Positions 41,577-51,339 of a stretch of 64,000 nt of DNA are shown piece by piece. Numbering within the stretch: position 1 is the first letter of the stretch; the number at the start of each line of letters is the position of its first letter. Both the position numbers and the translations under genes were made by a program. The notes under the pieces were generated by a model that did not search any database, was not told the DNA's origin, and saw nothing but the letters and a program-made list of their open reading frames with translations. The DNA comes from Mesostigma viride. Its lineage: Eukaryota > Streptophyta > Mesostigmatophyceae > Mesostigmatales > Mesostigmataceae. The stretch spans positions 1,332,030-1,396,029 of the forward strand of contig RPFO01000406.1 of the NCBI GenBank assembly GCA_009746045.1, in the 5' to 3' direction.

Positions 41577-43902
41577 ATGGCTGATCCTACCCCTCCGCCG
41601 GAGAGCCGGCCACCTTCCCCTCCGCCACCGGATCCAGAGTTCTACTTCGAGGCCCTCCCGGGCCGCTGGGTGTCACGGTCCAGTCATCCGGGTGGCATCG
41701 TGCAGCCGGCCCTCCAGGCCAAATTTCATGCGGCTCTAGTCAGGGCTGCTCTCTTTGGGGTCGCGTGGTTCGGCCCATCCCCTGATGATCCGCACCAGCT
41801 TGTTCTGCATGGGTTCGACGATGCCGGGCATTGTCTGTTAGGATGTGGCTCCCGCTGTCCAGCCTTGGGACAGATAGCCGCGGTCCTTCAGTGCCCCCGG
41901 GTGTTTTCCTACCTTTCCACCCCTGTGGGCCGCTCTTGCCTACGGGATGTGTTCCCCTGGCTTCCGGGCGAGGGTGATGCAGAAGTAGATGAGAACCCCT
42001 GCGACCTTCTACGGGCAGTAGAGTTCATGGAGATCGCGGACCAGACAGCGGGCGTAGTATTGGGCGACCCTACTCCTACGGACGCGCCAGTCGAGGCACA
42101 GTACACTCCTGAGTATTCGGCCTCCCCTGCGGCGTCCTCCTCTTCAGTGTCGGCTCCTTCCCCTGTCCCGTCTTCACCAAGGTCGGTCCTGCGCGATCGG
42201 TGGAGCCTACCCCTTTGGGCTCTGGTCGTGAGCCTGATCCTCTTTCGGCGACAGTTTCTGCGATGCAGGCGCAGATCCAGTCCCTGACGGCGGCCTTCGG
42301 GGCTTTCATGGCGGCCCAGGCGCACGCTCCAGCCACGCCAGGTGGGGTGTCTGCTGTATCTGTGCCCCCTTCCCCTTCGGTCGCCTCGACGTCTACGGGT
42401 CCGTCTGTGCCGCGCGAGCCCTCGGCGGCTGCGGTTTCCTCTGTTGCTGCGGCTCCTACGCCTTCGGCTACCTCTGCGCCTGCTACTGACTTACCTGCGC
42501 CTCGGCGCGAGTCCTCCGCCCCATCGGCCGCGCCCGTTGCCGTCGCGTCCGGGCCGCCCACCGCGTCAGCGCCGCCCTCGCGGGGTTTCTTCAGCGACCC
42601 GGGCGGTCTTCCCAGGCTTTGGGAGGGCGGTCCTGCGCAGAGGATTCCGGTGCCTGACTGGAGCTTAGACGGTAACCAGTCGTATGCCGGATTGCCTGTC
42701 CCCACGGGCCCTGTTTCAACATGTGGCCTGGTGGTGCTCCGCCACCAGAGACCGGCGCGCCAGCTGCGGAGGCGGGACCGTCGCGACCCCCTGCGGCATC
42801 GGGTCCGACGCGGCCCCCTGTTGTACCGGCGCCGTCTGCGTCTGTGCCGGTTCCTACCCCTTCTTCGGCCCCTGTCCCTTCGGCCCCGCGGTCTTTGGCT
42901 GCGGTTGTTCGGTCCAGTGGCTCTGATCCTCGCGCCACCCGCGCTGCTGATTCCCTTCGGGAGTTGTCAGAGGGCGATCGGGATCGGGCCCCTTCTGTGG
43001 TGCATGCGACTCCGGAGTCGCGCGACACGCCTGTCTTTGGGTACGGTATGTCTGCGCTCGCCTGCCGCCAGTGTGACCTGCCGCGCGCCTCCGCCGAGCT
43101 TGCCATTTCGCCCATGTCCTACGGGTTCTCCCAGGTGTGTCGGGCGCCGCGGGACCGTGGCCTACCAGTTGAGACTGATCGGCCTCCTTTCGATATGGTT
43201 ATTTTAGCTGATCCGGTGTTCCAGGGTGAGATCCTGGTTCGGCGCGTCCTGTATCGCTGGGCTAGGCGCCACAATGACTTGGACACCTACGGCGGGTTCC
43301 AGTGGGCTTACCCTCCGCCTCTGGGCATTATGGCCTCAGATGCCCTTACGGTAGAGTTTCCTGCGGTGCCGGGTGCCACGTACAGCACGGTCCTTCAGCC
43401 CATCCTAGAGTGGGATGCCCGTCGTCCAGCGCCCATCCCGGGCCAGGGTCTGGACTCCCGTGGTCATCCTCCTCCCCGGGCTAGCGACTACCTCGAGACG
43501 TTCGGGTCGCGACAGTGTGCCCGTCGGTGGCGCTCCCGTGAGATTCGGCATATCCGGTTGTGGCCGTCCAACGTGGAGCCCCTGGTAGATCTGTTTTTCC
43601 CGACGGGTATGCGCCCTCGGATCCGGTACCATCGCCTGCTCCTGCGGGCTCTCTGCCTGATCGCGGTAGAGCCTTTCCTACGCCTCTTTGCCTGTGGTTT
43701 CCTGGACTGGGCCCGGGGCCAGGTCGTTCTTACGCAGCATAGGTATTACTGGGCCTTCCTGGGTCTTTTTCCTGACGGCGTGTGGGCCGATGTTTTCCTC
43801 ACTGTAGATAGGCACGACAATGCTGAGGATGTGGCTCACTACCAGGCGTACCTGGATGTCCTGCTGGCCTCCCGTGGTACTTACCAGACGGATGGCCATT
43901 AG
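41577..43902 (+). pseudogene. Conserved unknown ORF downstream of Gypsy pol
   Basis: About 770 codons between pol and the 3' LTR, in three frame segments: ATG at 41577 to about 42190, about 42190-42720, and 42721-43902. The N-terminal part is compact (FYFEALPGRWVS, LFGVAWFGPSPDD, VFPWLPGEGD). The middle is a long Pro/Ala/Ser linker with a short helical MQAQIQSLTAAFGAFMAAQA. The C-terminal about 280 residues are globular-looking ([58 protein letters not shown]) and end at TAG 43902. I recognise no domain, and there is no clear signal or fusion peptide, so calling it env would be unjustified. The C-terminus is conserved in a diverged copy at 56.55-56.79 kb, mostly through synonymous changes, so it is a real protein. 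Confidence 0.75.
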
Positions 43903-44260
43903 ATAGAGGGCCTTAGGCCCGACCTGAGGGTGTTGTCCCTCCGGTATATAGAGTCGCCCTCACGTTCTGGCCAGTTGACTGGTCGTTCTTGGTCCTTGGT
44001 ACTGATTTGTTTACTCTGTGTGTCCTGCCCAGTGCCGTTCCCCCCGGCAAGGACTTTGTTCCAGGCAGTTAGGGGAACCTACCACCAGGCTTGGTGCTGG
44101 CTAACCCTACACCTCCCGGCGTGGTGGTGGAGACCGAGTTAATACGTTGGTGCCTTGTATCTTGGATGGCCTGCCGATTGTGTTGGTGTGTGCTGGGTGC
44201 ATTAGGTTTCCTACCCCTTGTTTTCCTCCCTGTGCGTAGGGAGAGGGCTCCCTACCTTTG

Positions 44261-44272
44261 TGGGGGGGGAGG
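44261..44272 (+). other. Gypsy polypurine tract
   Basis: A G-rich run GGGGGGGGAGG immediately before the 3' LTR at 44273. It is the expected plus-strand primer. The diverged copy on the minus strand keeps the equivalent run beside its LTR (plus-strand CCCCCCCC at about 56170-56177). Confidence 0.85.
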
Positions 44273-44817
44273 TGTTACGTCGCGTAACAATTCGTTGTAG
44301 TTACGGACGTAAATTAGGTCTTTTGCCTCGGTTGTCCCTAGGTTTACGTGTAGTTCCTACCGGGACACTATTGTCCTCGTAACAGTACTGTGGTACATTG
44401 GGTGCCTTTGGGCGCCGCGCCGCGTACTTTATTAGTGGTCCTGATCCTTTGGTAGAATGTAGTGGACCAGCGTGCATCTGTAGGCGAGGGCCAGGTCGGC
44501 CCGAGTGTGTTGGACCGTTGGTGACCATTTATGCACGTTCTACCCCTCGTGTGTGCACTCGGCGTGTGTTAAATGAATTAACACATATAGGCTTGGGTCA
44601 CGGCAGTGTAGTTGTGTTTCCTTCCTCTATTCCTGGAGTAAACGGGTTGTGTAAATGGCTTATGGCGTATTATAGTAATTCTTACGTTAATGCATTGAGA
44701 TCTGGATCGTCTCGTTCGTCTTTCGCTAGGGGTTTAACTATAGAGGCGGCTTGACTAGTTTAGGTAGCATCAGGCCAGGTAGAGGTAGAGGTGGCGGTAG
44801 AAACGCGAGGCGTAACA
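44273..44817 (+). repeat. Gypsy 3' LTR
   Basis: 545 bp. It differs from the 5' LTR by one A-to-T change (about 44680) and a 2-bp TA insertion (about 44740). It ends GGCGTAACA and is followed by the GGGAG duplication. Confidence 0.95.
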
Positions 44818-44822
44818 GGGAG

Positions 44823-46705
44823 GTGGCACCCCAAAACCCTTAAAAATTGAACTATGGTAATAACACTTGAAATTCATTTGCACAATGCTGAAATATGATT
44901 GCGGGCACTAAATAACATCTCTTGTGAGTTGTCCATGCACTTGTTGGGGGTACTACCCCCAAGTATACGCCAATATTGCGCTATAAATAGAAAAAGACGC
45001 TAATTAGGGCTGGGTATGCCCCAGCCAATGCACACATTTGTTGGCAACCAAAAATCAACCATTTGTAGTTCCCTGAGTGTGTAGCTTGCTGAGCTATTTA
45101 CATCATGGAAATGGCAAAATCTTGAACAGTTATTAATTTTCCCGCAAAACAGGTCTTTTTTTACCGGACATTGGGAATAAAGATATCATAAACACTTCAG
45201 ATAAGGCCACAAAATCAAGCGAAAATCCGGCTAACAGGGGGACAGCAGTGGTCCAAGTCCCAGGTCATTCCGACAAGTCTAGCTCAAGTTATAAGTTTTT
45301 GCGTGCTAAAACCTGAACATACGCTAAATGAGGTTTTTCTGTGTATAAGGCCACCTAGACATCATGTTTTCCATCCAAGAAGCCAAAAAACATGCACAAC
45401 TCGATCACACAACATAAGAAAAGGCTAGGCACCTCATCTGCCCTCCCCTGCCCTCAGCATGGCCAGCCTTGCCAGCGTGCGCATAGCAACACCATCGCTA
45501 GGCATACACGCACCAAGAGAGCATACACTATGCTCAGCCCAAGGTTACCTTGTAAATTTATGCCAAGAACTCAGCAAGTATACGTGTAAAAACCTTAGAA
45601 AGACTGCCCAAGCAATAGAGGCAACTGCAGCCTGCAAACTTGGCAGCAAATCATACATGTTGTCTGCCAAGCATTCACATCCTATCCAGCTTGCCTTGCT
45701 GCACACATAGCAGGGAAGTCGCTCGAATGGTTATAGCTCAAGGAAGCAATGGAAACACCTATCTAATGCAATGCCACTCATGCAGTATGGCCAGCAAAAG
45801 AACCACTCTCACCTTCCTTTCCAATATGGCAAAAATAATAGAAGCTGATGCCAGCTTGTTAGCCTCTAGGCACATGCCGGATGTCGTTACTAAAACAGGC
45901 GTGTCAGATCCGGCACATAACAAAGCGTCTGAGCAAGCTCATGTCCAAAGGATTATGGAAAACAAATGTCAACACATTACCAACAACTTGACCTCGGCGC
46001 ATTTAGCATGCCAGCCACAAACTACACGAAATTGTACGAAATTGCTAGGAATCTGACGATGCAACCGAAAGAAATGGAGCGCTTCCTGCGGGGAAACTGC
46101 CCGAAAAAAAGGCGAAAGGCCGACGTTAATGCACCTGCCTACGTGGAAATGTTTCATGCATAAACTGGCACGCAAGCTCGAACAATAAAAGACATCATCC
46201 ATTGACCAGGCGAACAAGGAAGGTGCGCCTTCCGTGAATACGTCAAAGGCGACATGCGCAGGCCTGCGTAGGTTCCTACCTTGAATGCCGGAAATGTAAA
46301 AGAAACCGGGAAGCTTCGGCACAAACTCGACAACACCATTAAGCTAGCTTCATAAGCGCTCTTTAGAGCCTACATTGCCTCACTTAATAGCTGCCGTAAA
46401 CCTGCATTAAATTTCATGATCCGCAAGAGAAATTATATCCTGGACCCCCGCGCCCGTAGCCGTTCGAGAAATGAGCGATATTGCAAACCGTAAACTTTCC
46501 GCCATGAAATGAGGTCATCAACTAATCTTCTGCGAAATTCAAGCATTTTTCCTAGCTGTTTACGTGCCATATCGATTAATATTGCATAAAGGCATGCCGC
46601 CATGGCCACCTCCGCGAGGGTTGAGCGGTCCGGGCACACATTATACACCGTACGGACGGTACCGCGAATTTTTTGGCGCGGAAAATATTCGGCGCGCCAC
46701 GTCCC
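44823..46705. other. Body of the TIR DNA element, no recognisable gene
   Basis: The main part of the 1.9-kb TIR element to the right of the Gypsy insertion. AT-rich in its first 500 bases, with a GGGGGTACTACCCCC hairpin near 44945. Short frames occur (for example minus strand 46433-46705, with KMLEFRRRLVDDLISWRKVY) but none matches a known transposase motif. Confidence 0.45.
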
Positions 46706-47009
46706 CATAAGTCCTCAGTGGGAGGGGAACATGGGATGGAATGGATGGTATAAGCTATCTAGGTCCTAGTTACAGGGGTGTGGGCACCGCGGCCCGAATC
46801 GCTATGAATGCCATACTTGGTCACACGCGGAGCCCCCACAGGCAGGGATTAAAAGTTGTGCACATGCAGGGATTAAAAGCACTTCGGTGCTCCGTGACTC
46901 CCCAACGGGAGCATGAGTTTTATTAATTAATTAATTAATAATTGAAGGGTTAATACTCGTTAATTCATTCATAATATACCTTAATTTCACCAGGCCTCAT
47001 TAATAATAC

Positions 47010-49549
47010 CTTAATTTCGCCCGCCCCGCTTCACCAGCCTGCAGCGGCTCCCCGCCGTCATCCAGGCCCGGCAAGCCCTGCGCGACAACCGCGACCCCGC
47101 CCGCTAGTAGTAACGCCCGCCTCAAAGCCGATTACCACTCGGCCATCCGCCAGGCGACCAAGGAGCAGGAGGACCTTCATGTCCGTGAGTACTTCACCCA
47201 CCTCAAGGACCAGCACGGCAAGTACGCCTGGACCCGCCTGCGTCACGCCCAACGGCCCGCCGGCGGCGCGCAGCCGGCGCCGCGGACGCTCTCTGGCTCA
47301 CCGCAGCAGCAGCTCGACCAGTGGTATTCCTCCCAGTCCTGGCTGCTTGGCGCCCCCCCGCCGCCTCCGCCGCTTGGCCCTCTGGCGGCCGCACGCCTGG
47401 CAGTAGCACCGGCGGACGTCCCTGCGCCGCCCACGCCGCCCGCCGCTGAGCAGGACTACACGTACCCAGCCCTGACGGAACCCCTGGCCGACCCCAACGA
47501 GCTCCCGCCGTTCACCGAGCTCGAGCTGAGCACCGCGGCCAATTAAGCAACTCCGCTTCTATGCCGCCGTTGGACCTGACCAGCTCCCAGCCCCGGTGAT
47601 TAAGCTGACGGCGCTCACGGGGTTCCTGCTTGACGTCTGCAACCGGATCCTGCTTGCCGACGCGCCGCCGATTCCTGAGTGGCAGCACAGCTACCGTATT
47701 ATGCTGTACAAAAACAACGGTACGTTCCCCTGACGACCCCGCCAACTACATACAGAGGAGTCTGCATCCAGAGCGCCGCACTTAAGTTGTTCATGCGCAT
47801 GATCCTCAAGCTATGCGTCAGCCTACCTATGGTATTGCACTGGTTGTATTGCACCCACAGTGTTGCGCCCCGGCACCATGCCGTGGAGAGAGCGCTCTGT
47901 GGCCTGCCCACCTGCGGCAGTGAGAGAAGCTAGGGCGCCCTCCGTCCTTCTCACTGTGTATATAGGGTTCAAGGTTCCTTTACTCTGTATTGGCACCCAC
48001 GTGACGCAGTCACGTGCTTATTAATTAATTAATTAATGATCCTCAACCGCCTTCGTTCTGCTCTCGACTGTCACCTTGGGGAAAGTCAAATGGGCTTCCG
48101 TCCTGGGCGCAACACCGTCATGGCCATCTTCGTCGCGCGTCGCCTCTTCGAGGAAATCGCTCTCCTGCAACCTGGTGAGTTTCCCGCAATCCTGATCTTC
48201 GTCGACTTCATCAAGGCTTTTGATTCTGTCCTCTGGGACGCTCTATGGGCTGTACTTGCTCGCGCTCGCGTCCCCACTCCCCTGATTACCGTCATCCGCA
48301 CGCTGTATGAGGGGTCGACCACTTCGGTGCGCACTCAACACGGCATTACCCCGCCCTGCCCACTGCAGACCGGCGTCTGGCAGGGTTGCGTCCTGTCGCC
48401 GTACCTGTTTATTATATTGTAGTGGATTATGTTATGCGCCAGGCACGTGCTCGCTTTGCTAGCATTGCAGGCCGTGCCCCTGGCCTAGCGATCACGAACG
48501 AGCTTGGGGAATTGAGGGGGGCCGACTAACAAGCAGAATTTACTAGCTGACCTCATTTATGCCGACGACATCACGCTCATCGCGAAGCCGGAGTCTGCCC
48601 AACTTTGGCTGGACTGCCTGGCGCTCGAGGCTCGGGCGGTTGGTCTAGAAATCAGCCCCACAACGGAGGCCCTGGCCCTCGGCATGGCAGGGCCCCCACC
48701 CACACCCCGCCTCGATCTTAGACGATGCCGAGGTCAACTACCCTCCTTCAGGCCGCTTCAAGCTGCTCGGCAGTTGGCTTCCCGACTGCGAGGACGACAT
48801 GACGACACGGATCGGCATGGCGTGGGCGCACCTCCATGACCACCGCCGCTGGTAGAGCAACCCCGCCCTACCCCGGATCGTCAAGCGTGACCTCTTCAAG
48901 GTCGTCATTCTGACGATCGTGACCTACGGCGCCGAGACGTGATGCAGGAGCTGGAGCAACGACTCGACGGCGCCGTCACCAAGATGCTGCGCAAGGCCCT
49001 TAACATCCCCTTTGGTTTGCACATTAGTAATGAGGATTTGTACGCTGATTTGCCCTATGTTTCCCACATTATTAGGCACAGGCGCCTGGGCCTAGCCGGG
49101 CACCTGGCCCGCACAGATCAGGTAGATACATCAGATAGACTAGCTGGCACCAAGCCCGCCCAGCCTGGGCGATATGTCCTCACCTGGCGTGCCCCCGGCC
49201 GCGCGCGGCAGGGCCGCCACCCGTGGACTTTTCGTGATAGACTCGGCATGTGACATGTGCTACACTAGACGTGACGGGCTCACCCCCGGGCAGCCTCCTG
49301 GTTTGTCTGTAATATGGAGGCAGATGGTGCGCAAGGATAGATGGTAAGTAGTGATGAAGGAGACCTCCCCCAAGCCTGTGGGGGCTCCGCGTGTGACCAA
49401 GTATGGCATTCATAGCGATTCGGGCCGCGGTGCCCACACCCCTGTAACTAGGACCTAGATAGCTTATACCATCCATTCCATCCCATGTTCCGCTCCCACT
49501 GAGGACTTATGCTCACGTGATGCAGTCACGTGTCTATTAATTAATTAAT
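47010..49549 (+). mobile_element. LINE-B copy: reverse transcriptase with 3' UTR and tail
   Basis: A frame-broken ORF2. 47025-47560 is the region before RT (LQRLPAVIQARQALRDN, YFTHLKDQHGKYAWTRLRHA). RT runs from about 47560 to 48640, with GVCIQSAALKLFMRMI, motif A FVDFIKAFDSV (about 48200), motif B QGCVLSPYLF (about 48385) and motif C YADD (about 48557), then the C-terminal part (HISNEDLYADLPYVSHIIRH, GLAGHLARTDQVDTSD) ending LSVIWRQMVRKDRW near 49348. The 3' UTR ends in the stem-loop CACGTGATGCAGTCACGTG (about 49513-49531) and a TTAATTAATTAA tail. A SINE is inserted at 47810. Several frameshifts and stops make this copy inactive. Confidence 0.8.
47810..48035 (+). mobile_element. 226-bp SINE in LINE-B
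   Basis: Flanked by ATGATCCTCAA (47799-47809 and 48036-48046). Removing it joins the LINE-B frame (FMRMIL to NRLRSALDCHLGESQMGF). There is no coding capacity. The 3' end is the stem-loop CACGTGACGCAGTCACGTG followed by (TTAA)n, the same end as LINE-B, so LINE-B enzymes probably mobilise it. A GGTTCAAGGTTCC motif (about 47968) is weakly B-box-like. The 5' part (GCTATGCGTCAGCC) does not look clearly tRNA- or 5S-derived. Confidence 0.85.
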
Positions 49550-49846
49550 CGGATGGAATGGATGGTGTAAGCTATCTAGGTCCTAGTTACAGGGTTGTGG
49601 GCACCACGGCCGGACTCGCTATGAATGCCATACGCGGTCACACGCGGAGCCCCCACAGACTTGGGGGTGGTATCCTTCATCACTACCTGCCATCGATCCT
49701 TGTGTACCATTAATTAAGTCAGTTCTTGGAGGCGTTTGGAAACAAGTCAGGTTTGGTCTCAATTAATTAGTAATTAGCACGTGACTGCGTCACGTGGGTG
49801 CCAATACAGAGTAAAGCGCTTGTGTACCATCTGCCTCCATATTACA
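49550..49846 (-). mobile_element. Inverted LINE-B 3' fragment
   Basis: Reads on the minus strand from the ORF2 end (CTGTAATATGGAGGCAGATG) into the LINE-B 3' UTR, abutting the plus-strand LINE-B tail so the two form an inverted repeat of about 150 bp. It is itself interrupted by a short SINE-derived insertion at 49710-49818. Confidence 0.7.
49710..49818 (-). mobile_element. SINE 3'-end fragment
   Basis: 109 bp flanked by CTTGTGTACCA (49699-49709 and 49819-49829). The minus strand carries TTTACTCTGTATTGGCACCC and the CACGTGACGCAGTCACGTG stem-loop of the 47.8-kb SINE, then an extended tail with TTAATTAA. Confidence 0.8.
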
Positions 49847-49875
49847 GGTCTACAACTCCAATGATATTACAGACT

Positions 49876-50543
49876 CCCTTCACCGTGGACGACGACTTGA
49901 CCCTGGCGCAGCAACAACGGCGACGGGAGCTATGGCCAACCTACCTCCAGCTCCGGCAGACCAAGGCGGGACAGCCGGTGTACTGGAAGGGGGCCGCCGG
50001 CCATCTACGTCGGCCACAAGCCCTGGCACGCGACCCCCGCGACCACCGCGGCCCCAGCGAATCCAGACGCCCCAGCTTAGGGGAATACAGCAGCAGTAGT
50101 GTAGAATAGGTAGACCGTGGCCTTGTACATGCCCGCCTATTACAGGCACTATAGCAGCTGATGCCTAGCATTTTTAGTCATGTTGTACATGTGTGCCTAT
50201 GATGTGCCACACTCCAGATGATGCCTAGCTTTATTTAGTTATGCTGCTGTGCCCATGCAGAGAGCTGCTCTCTGCTGAGATGCCACGCTCTAGCTTTTGT
50301 ACACTGAGCTATGCTGATCTTCCCCCGGCCATGACAGGCTCCCCCAAGTTAGCTGGGCATAGCTTGATAGATCATAGGGCTGCAGGTGCCCTGGGGCACC
50401 TAGAGCAAGTGTCGTTTACATTCCCACCCTTGCAGGAAATAGCTTAGAATGTATTGTAGGCCATATGCCCCTTCTCTGGGCTATGTGCTACATATACTCC
50501 CAACAGAGTTATGTTCCTAATTAATTAATTAATTAATTAGACT
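49876..50543 (+). mobile_element. ORF1-only LINE derivative, copy 3
   Basis: The ORF1 C-terminus starts near 49876 (FTVDDDLTLAQQQRRRELWP, YLQLRQTKAGQPVYWKG) and leads to a stop near 50107. The 3' UTR (50110-50500) closely resembles 2230-2680. The hairpin ACTCC-CAAC-AGAGT and a TTAATTAATTAATTAATTAG tail end it near 50540, where it meets a LINE-C fragment tail to tail. Confidence 0.7.
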
Positions 50544-50940
50544 CGTGCTCCCGTTGGGGAGTCACGGAGCATTAACCCCTATGGATGGATGGATGGATGG
50601 ATGGATGGATGGATGGATGGATGGATGGATGGATGGATGGATGGATGGATGGATGGATGGATGGATGGATGGATGGATGGATGGATGGATGGATGGATGG
50701 ATGGATGGATGGATGGATGGATGGATGGATGGATGGATGGATGGATGGATGGACAAATTGTCTAGCGCGCTTCCCGCATGTTTGCAAACGCGGGCGCTTC
50801 CCCACGGGAGGGGGTTCGTTGTCCTCTATGACCTGGGCCCACTTGGCCTTGTCCATCATCTTGTTCCAAATCACGGAGAGTCCTAGTAGGCCCCCCATGT
50901 CCTCTACTAGCTGTTCTTTGAAGGTACTACTGAAGACACC
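50541..50940 (-). mobile_element. LINE-C 3' end carrying an expanded tetranucleotide
   Basis: Reading down from 50940: [12 protein letters not shown], then [20 protein letters not shown] and [11 protein letters not shown], which is the LINE-C ORF2 end as at 20.87-21.02 kb. The 3' UTR then enters the (CATC)n tract that is only about five units long in the 21.1-kb copy. The CTCCC-CAAC-GGGAG hairpin and TTAA tail lie at 50541-50570. Confidence 0.8.
50580..50753. repeat. (ATGG)n microsatellite in LINE-C 3' UTR
   Basis: About 43 perfect tetranucleotide units. The repeat occupies the position of the short CATCCATCCATC run in the 3' UTR of other LINE-C copies, so it is an expansion of element sequence. 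The frames it opens (WMDG or HPSI repeats) are artefacts. Confidence 0.95.
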
Positions 50941-51339
50941 TTCAAGCCCGTGGGCCGTGATTCATGTCAAACACCATTCTGAAATCCGTTGGATGCATGA
51001 CTACCGCCGGTTGGTAAATAGCTACGTTTAATTAACTAATTGATTAACTAGGTAGGTAGATGGTTTTCTCCTTGACAAATTAATTAATACAAGTAATATG
51101 GTTTTCTCTTTGATATACAAATAGCCTGCGCTGGTTATCTCCTTGATACAAATAGTGGCCATGGTAATGGCACTGTGGCAATGGTAAATTAATTAATAAA
51201 TGTATAAGCATGCTGCCGTTGGGAAGACATTGAGCACAGTAAGCATCGTGTTTTGTATCCCTATCTTACGCCGTTACACAAAGAGAATAAGGAGCAGGGA
51301 CGCCTTGTGTGGCAATCGATAAGAATGTTACACTTTGAT

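Larger units (their letters stand above)
25869..44817 (+). mobile_element. Ty3/Gypsy chromovirus with extra ORFs, nested insertions
   Basis: An LTR retrotransposon bounded by the 5-bp duplication GGGAG (25864-25868 and 44818-44822). Order: 5' LTR, leader, viroplasmin/HBD-like ORF, gag with a zinc knuckle, protease, reverse transcriptase, RNase H, integrase, chromodomain, an additional unknown ORF, polypurine tract, 3' LTR. The RT-RH-IN order and chromodomain identify a chromovirus. A Copia element interrupts the protease (29487-36283) and a piggyBac-like element interrupts the integrase (39342-40685). Removing both leaves about 10.8 kb. The LTRs differ by one substitution and one 2-bp indel, so insertion was recent, yet several coding frames are broken, often at homopolymers. 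Confidence 0.95.
25864..46705. mobile_element. 1.9-kb TIR DNA element with 6-bp TSD, hosting the Gypsy element
   Basis: Without the Gypsy insertion the element is 1888 bp (25864-25868 equivalent to 44818-44822, then 44823-46705). CATAAG is duplicated at 25858-25863 and 46706-46711. The uninterrupted target (GCATAAGTCCTCAGTGGGAG) is present in the LINE-B 3' UTR at about 49490-49510, which proves the boundaries. The ends are imperfect inverted repeats, GGGAGGTGGCAC and GGGACGTGGCGC. A GGGGGTACTACCCCC hairpin lies near 44945. I recognise no transposase. A minus-strand frame of about 90 codons (46433-46708) has no known domain. The superfamily is unassigned. Confidence 0.75.
25818..46854 (-). mobile_element. 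LINE-B 3'-UTR fragment, split by the nest
   Basis: A short minus-strand insertion bounded by GTTGTGCACAT (25807-25817 and 46855-46865). Its 3' tail (TTAA)n and hairpin CACGTGACTGCGTCACGTG are at 25818-25854. The rest of its 3' UTR is at 46712-46854 and matches the intact LINE-B 3' UTR at 49330-49535. A TIR DNA element inserted into it at CATAAG. Confidence 0.8.
24833..46943 (+). mobile_element. ORF1-only LINE derivative, copy 2, split by the TE nest
   Basis: Starts in ORF1 coding sequence (about 24833), continues through a stop at 25474 and a 3' UTR, and is cut at 25817 by a minus-strand LINE-B fragment. It resumes at 46855 with the last about 90 bases: GCAGGGATTAAAAGCACTTC, the CTCCC-CAAC-GGGAG hairpin, and a (TTAA)n tail ending about 46943. 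The rejoined 3' end matches the copy at 23.57-23.65 kb base for base apart from a few changes. The 5' boundary in the LINE-A 3' UTR is approximate. Confidence 0.75.

Noticed and set aside
42721-43902. Calling the ORF after Gypsy pol an envelope gene
   Set aside because: No signal peptide, fusion peptide, furin-like site or clear transmembrane anchor is visible; position alone is not enough.
46433-46708. 91-codon minus-strand frame in the TIR element as a transposase piece
   Set aside because: No catalytic motif, its ATG lies in the target duplication outside the element, and no second copy is available for comparison.
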